Assembly: GCA_020002185.1 (NCBI GenBank)
Contig: CM034537.1
Coordinates: 14,982,244-15,046,243, forward strand
Origin: Paraescarpia echinospica
Taxonomy: Eukaryota > Annelida > Polychaeta > Sabellida > Siboglinidae
Direction of reading: 5' to 3'
DNA length: 64,000 bases
Below the pieces are notes generated by a model that did no database searches, was not told the origin of the DNA, and saw only the letters and a list, made by a program, of their open reading frames with translations. Made by a program: the position numbers and the translations under genes. This document shows, piece by piece, positions 37,401 through 43,400 of the stretch (its first letter is position 1; each line of letters opens with the position of its first letter).

Positions 37401-40400
37401 CGATGTAGACCTACGACTACGCTTCATCAGCATTGACCAGATGGGCTACTACAATGTCTCTACACTGGAAATAGAGGACACTAGGGTAAGTTACGATGAC
37501 AGATTAGAACATTAGAACAATGTACTCTCGTTGTAGGTAACCCGGTTACAAATTTTCTCGCTGCCATTTCGAATATTGGGCAATTTTGTTCTCTCCACAT
37601 TGCTTCAGATTTTCCAACTGTATGAATGAGTACCTGGCTACAGATAGTGGTGAATAAACGATCTTCATCAAAAGAAGTTGAAAATCGAGATGGAGTTTGA
37701 AGGGACAGATCTGCAAGGGGATGAAGTGTACAACGCTTTGAGCAGTCCTAACGACTGGATATTGTGCAATAACTACAGTGCAGCCTCACTATTAAGGTCA
37801 CCTTTGGGATTGGACAAAGGTGACCTGAATAGAAAGGTGACCATATTAGCAGGACTAATTTCTTATATTTTACTGTTATGAGAATAATCTGGAACTGTCG
37901 TAGGGTGACCTTAATTGTGAGGTGGCTGTATTACTGAGGTGACCGTAAAGCAATGTTCTGTTGTATATAAGAACTTACCTTTACCATTGTTGTTGTTGCA
38001 GACGCGACAGAAGAAGCAGGTGCTTCACTTCCACTACCTGACGTGGCCAGACTTCGGCGTGCCCAAGTGTCCCACAGAGTTCCTCAACTTCCTCATGGCC
38101 GTGCGCAAGTCTGGAGCCCTTGAGTCAGATGTTGGTCCCCCCGTCATTCATTGCAGCGCCGGAATCGGACGATCAGGGACCTTCTGTCTCGTCGACACGT
38201 GTCTACTGCTGGTGGGTGATGCGTTATATATGATATTGTTTTATTATTGTTATCTGAGTTTTTTTTCATTTTTTATGTATTTCTAGACTCTTAAAGGTAC
38301 AATGTCGGTTCTGTTACCTGGAATCAGCCAATAATTGGCAGAAAGTTTGCTAGAAAACAGTCATACTTCGCCCGACTTATGGTTTGGTGGGTGGGAAACA
38401 CAAACATCAGATTAGCGGATTAGCAACTTGGGACACTTGCTTCTGCAATAAGTGCCAGCTACAGTCAATAGGAAACAGGAAACAGGAAATATTTATTTGT
38501 CCCAAATACACAGTACTGAATAATCATAATAAAGACCATACAATTACCAATATGTTTACATTTGAGTCGACAAAGTGGTAAATATAAAACGTATGGTAAG
38601 AAAACAAAAGATTATGTAATGTAAGGGACGGGAGACTTCTACTTAGACTAATTATAGTCGCTGTCGTAGGAGCCACCATGAAAGACAATTTCATCGATTA
38701 TTTGATTAAAAAGAACACAATCCCTAGTACAATTGGTGCATTGCTACAAGATAAATGTATATAATATCATGTCCGTATATTATACTTACTAAATACACAA
38801 ACATACAAACAGTCGGTTTTTAAATTAAATAATTTATAACAAAGGAGGCATAGAGTCAATCAATCATGTCCCTATTGCATAAACAGCCTCATTGTAACGC
38901 GCCCCGTTATAACGCGGATTCGGGTATAACACGGTCGGTCGTGGACCCCGAATTTCTGACAATAAATTTAACGTTGACGTACAACTGCAACGAATCAAGA
39001 TTCAAGTGTGAGGCGCGTTACTACGTTGCCGTTGTTTATTCTGCACTGCCAATGTTATCAAAGGTATAAGTTTCTTTGACTATAATTATGGTCAACTTTT
39101 AACTTTAGGAACAGTAAATGTGGAGTGAGGTATTGTTTGTTTTGCGCCGACATCAAACGAATCGTTTCCAATCTGCTAGTCATGACTCATGCTCATCGCT
39201 TCCGCGGATCGCGAGGTCATTATTTTAGATCTTATGTCAGCGGTACCATATTATCGTTCAGTTAATCATGGCTTGTTGGTCCGTTGTTTATTTAAAAACG
39301 GTACACAATTCATGAATTTTATTCAGTTCAACATTCAACAGTGTATGACATTTAAACAGAATACACATTCTGACGTTGCTGGCAGTTTAATAAGCTTCAT
39401 AAACTGCGTATAGACTGCGCGATGTGCACACTTTGGCTTCGATGGCGTTCTTCGTGCAGCAGCGGTGTCGGTCGTCATCATAGCGCCCCTGACGGCAGAT
39501 ACGGGAATGCTCCACATTTATAACGCGCCCCGTTTATAATGCGGATTCATTTTGTGGACCCCGACTACCGCGTTATAACGAGGCGCGACTATATAACAGC
39601 TTTGAATTGTACACTGCTCAGTATAAATATTCTGATAGTACAGCTTGGAATATGTTGCGAAGCCATATAGACTGTGGCTGGTGATCTTGTTCTTTATTAA
39701 ATCTGGTGCATTATTTATAGTATGTGGCAAACTATATGTGAGGCATTGTTTGACAAATTCAGGGTATATCTTGATTGTATGGATTTTATATTGACAACTT
39801 GTATAAAAGTTGTGAATACTGTTGCTTTGAACAAATGGTAAGTTTTGCAGGTATACTGGTAGTTTATTGTGTGAATATTTAGGGAATAGTTTTAGTTTGT
39901 ATAATCTTAGAAGGTGTTCTACTGTTAGTAATCTAAACCTTTCGAACAGTGGATCAGTGTGAACGTTATATTTACTTAAACTTATAATTCGAACGGCTTT
40001 TGAAGTTCTTTAATTGTGTCACATCTATTTGAGATTTTGTCGATATGACTTTGCTAGTTTAATTGTTCATTAAAGCTTAGCCCTAGAAAATTGATCTCAC
40101 CTAATCTATCAATGTTTGTGTTATATATTTGTAGATTTGGTGGGTTTATCATATTTCTTCCAGCTGTTTTGAAAATCATATATTTTGATTGAGGGATAAC
40201 TTGTTTAATTTAAGCCACTCATTAATTTTACCCAGTTCTGAGTTGATTAGGAATTCTACATTTTCATTGTTTTAGAATCTAGAGTACTTGAGGGGGTCGT
40301 GTCATCGGCATACATAATAAAGTTGAATTTTGGACTAGATTATGCAAAGTCATTAATGTAGATTAAGAATAACGCAGTGCCTATAATTGATCCTTGAGGT

Positions 40401-43400
40401 ATGCCTGTTGAGATATTAATCATTTCGGATTGGGTTTCTTCATTGTCTACGTATTGTTTTCTGGTTTTTAAATAGTTTTTGAATAGATCTAAGGCTACTC
40501 CGTTTACACCATAAAACTCTAACTTATCTATTAATATTGAGTGATCCAGGGTATCAAATGCTTTTGAAAGGTTCAAGTAAATATTTATAGGTATTTCCGT
40601 ATTATCCATACTTGTCAATATCCTATCAATGAATTCGACAGTGGCAAATTCAGTTGAATGTTCCATTCTAAATCCATATTGGTTATCGCACATAAGTTTA
40701 TGTCTTTTAAAGAAAGATGCGAGCTGGTTAGAAATAACTGTTTCGATTACTTTTGAAATTGCAGGTTAGATTGATATTGGTCTGTAGTTGCAGAATAGGG
40801 TACCATCCTCCTTTTTATAAATTGGTATTACTTTGGCTATTTTGAGTTTATCGGGAAAGATACCTGGAGTTAATATTTGGTTTGTGATTAAAGTTAAAGA
40901 TTTAATCAAAACAGGTTTAATTGACTTTAATAGTCATGAGGAAATACCGTCAGATCCGCAGCCTGTCTTTGGATGCATATCATCAATTGTTTTATATATT
41001 GCTTCTTCATTAATAAATTGAAAATTAAATATATTGTTATATTGTCCATTAAGGTAGTGTCTAAACGTTTTATTGGTAGAGTTGTATTTCGTTGGCTACA
41101 TTTGGGTCAATATTGATAAAATATGAATTAGATATGTTTGCAATTATCTGCTATGATATTGTCGTTGTAAACAAAAGATATGGGGATGGTTTGCTTTCTG
41201 TGTGTTCCGGCTATTTAGTATTTGAATGTTGTGTTTGCAATTTGAACATTTTATAAACACAACTTTCAAATTGGAAACACTGTTTCGGGCATATTAAATA
41301 CAGTTTGGTGACCAGTCTACCTTCAACATATTAATTCTTGTGTTGTGAACAGTATATGAAATAATTGTTAATGGATGAGAACGGACATCGTACCTTTAAT
41401 ATGCAGTGAAGCAAAACAAACGAACTTGGCGCAGTATCAAATAAAAATTATTTTTATTTCTTCCTTTATGTTTTTGATGGTTTAGATGAATAACTGAAAT
41501 GTGGACCATTATACAACCTCATTACCTGGTACTTCCAATCTGTGGTGTCATCTTGTACAAAATCCATTGTTTTGTGAATAGAAACAATATATTTTAAATA
41601 ATGGGTACAACATGGCTAGCACCATCCTGAAGATAAAAGTTTCACTGCTGTTGGACTGGTGCAGCAAAACTTACCATAATAACTGTATAGAGGACTATCT
41701 TGTGTGGACCATATCTGTATGTATAGAGGACTACCTTGTGCGGACCATATCTGTATGTATAGAGGACTACCTTGTGCAGACCATATCTGTATGTATAGAG
41801 GTCTACCTTGTGCAGACCATATCTGTATGTATAGAGGACTACCTTGTGCAGACCATATCTGTATGTATAGAGGTCTCCCTTGTGCGGACCATATCTGTAT
41901 GTATAGAGGACTACCTTGTGCAGACCATATCTGTATGTATAGAGGTCTACCTTGTGCAGACCATATCTGTATGTATAGAGGACTACCTTGTGCAGACCAT
42001 ATCTGTATGTATAGAGGTCTCCCTTGTGCGGACCATATCTGTATGTATAGAGGACTACCTTATGCGGGCCATATCTGTATGTATAGAGGTCTCCCTTGTG
42101 CGGACCATATCTGTATGTATAGAGGACTACCTTATGCGGACCATATCTGTATGTATAGAGGACTACCTTGTGCGGACCATATCTGGTTTTTTTTCCCTGC
42201 CAGTTGTAGGCTGAACATTTTAGGTTTCGTGGTTTTGTATTCTGGTTATTTTTCATGCAAATAATTTCAAATTTTTTTACATTTACTAGCAAAAATGTCC
42301 ATCCGTCAGATAGCGCTACAACCAACATGTTTTATGGAAGAGTTTGTCTAGGTTTTTTGTTAACCCAATTGACCTCTGCCATTTTTTGATAAGTCCCTGT
42401 TTCCCCACTTATTTGACAAGAAACAAGAATATGTTAGATCCATAGAGCCAAACATAATTTCTAATGTGTTTACAAAACTATCCGCTGTACAGCATTACAA
42501 TGTTATTTTGGGCTGGGTTAGACTGAAATGTCAGTCTTTGGGCAGGTTTGGCCGAGTTGAGGGTTTAGTAAAACGGTCTTTTCCTATTACATACAACAAA
42601 ATTGTGACGCATCAGTATATGGTACAGCCTTTTTCATCTGAGCATAAATATGCTGTTTTCACAAGAATGTTAACTAACTCTTGGCCTGTTACCCCTGTTG
42701 CTACATGTCGCCTGCTGTTGTGTACCAGATTGAGCGTAACCAGGACACATCGTGCGTGGACATCTACGAGATCCTGATGGACATGCGCAAGTACCGCATG
42801 GGTCTCATCCAGACCCCCCTTCAACTCCGATTCTCCTATCTTGCCATCATAGAGGGCGCCAGGAGCGTTGTCGTCAATTCGCCTGACTCGGGCGTTGTAC
42901 AGGACTTCACGCCACCTCAGGTATGGATTTGTTTACAATCACGCTGTGGTTAGCCGAAATACATTTGTAATATCTACTGCTTAGCATATTTGAGAAAAAT
43001 GTTGTTAGTAGTCAAATTGCAGCATGTCAGGGTAGCTTGGCTGGCTATTTTGTTTGTTTTTAATCAAGTAAGTTTTGACATTTTCAGGAGAGTCTAACTG
43101 TTTTTTCATAGATTTGTTATTTAATAATATAAAACACTTCTGTGGTGCCAGTATCGTCAGAATCCCAAGCTGAATTGTGCAAGAAAAGCAAAGGGCTAGG
43201 CATTCTCAAGATTGGTGTACAATGCAAAAGTTGTCAGTAGATGGTTGGATGAGTTGACATATTTGCTACTATTCCAGTTGAAGAAACCTATACTCTTCTT
43301 ATGCTCATGTGTAAAAACTATTTTGTAAATCCAAAAAAGATAGTTTAGTATAGCAGCATCAGTGCAAGTTTACAGCGTTAGTAAAGTACAAACTGACCTA

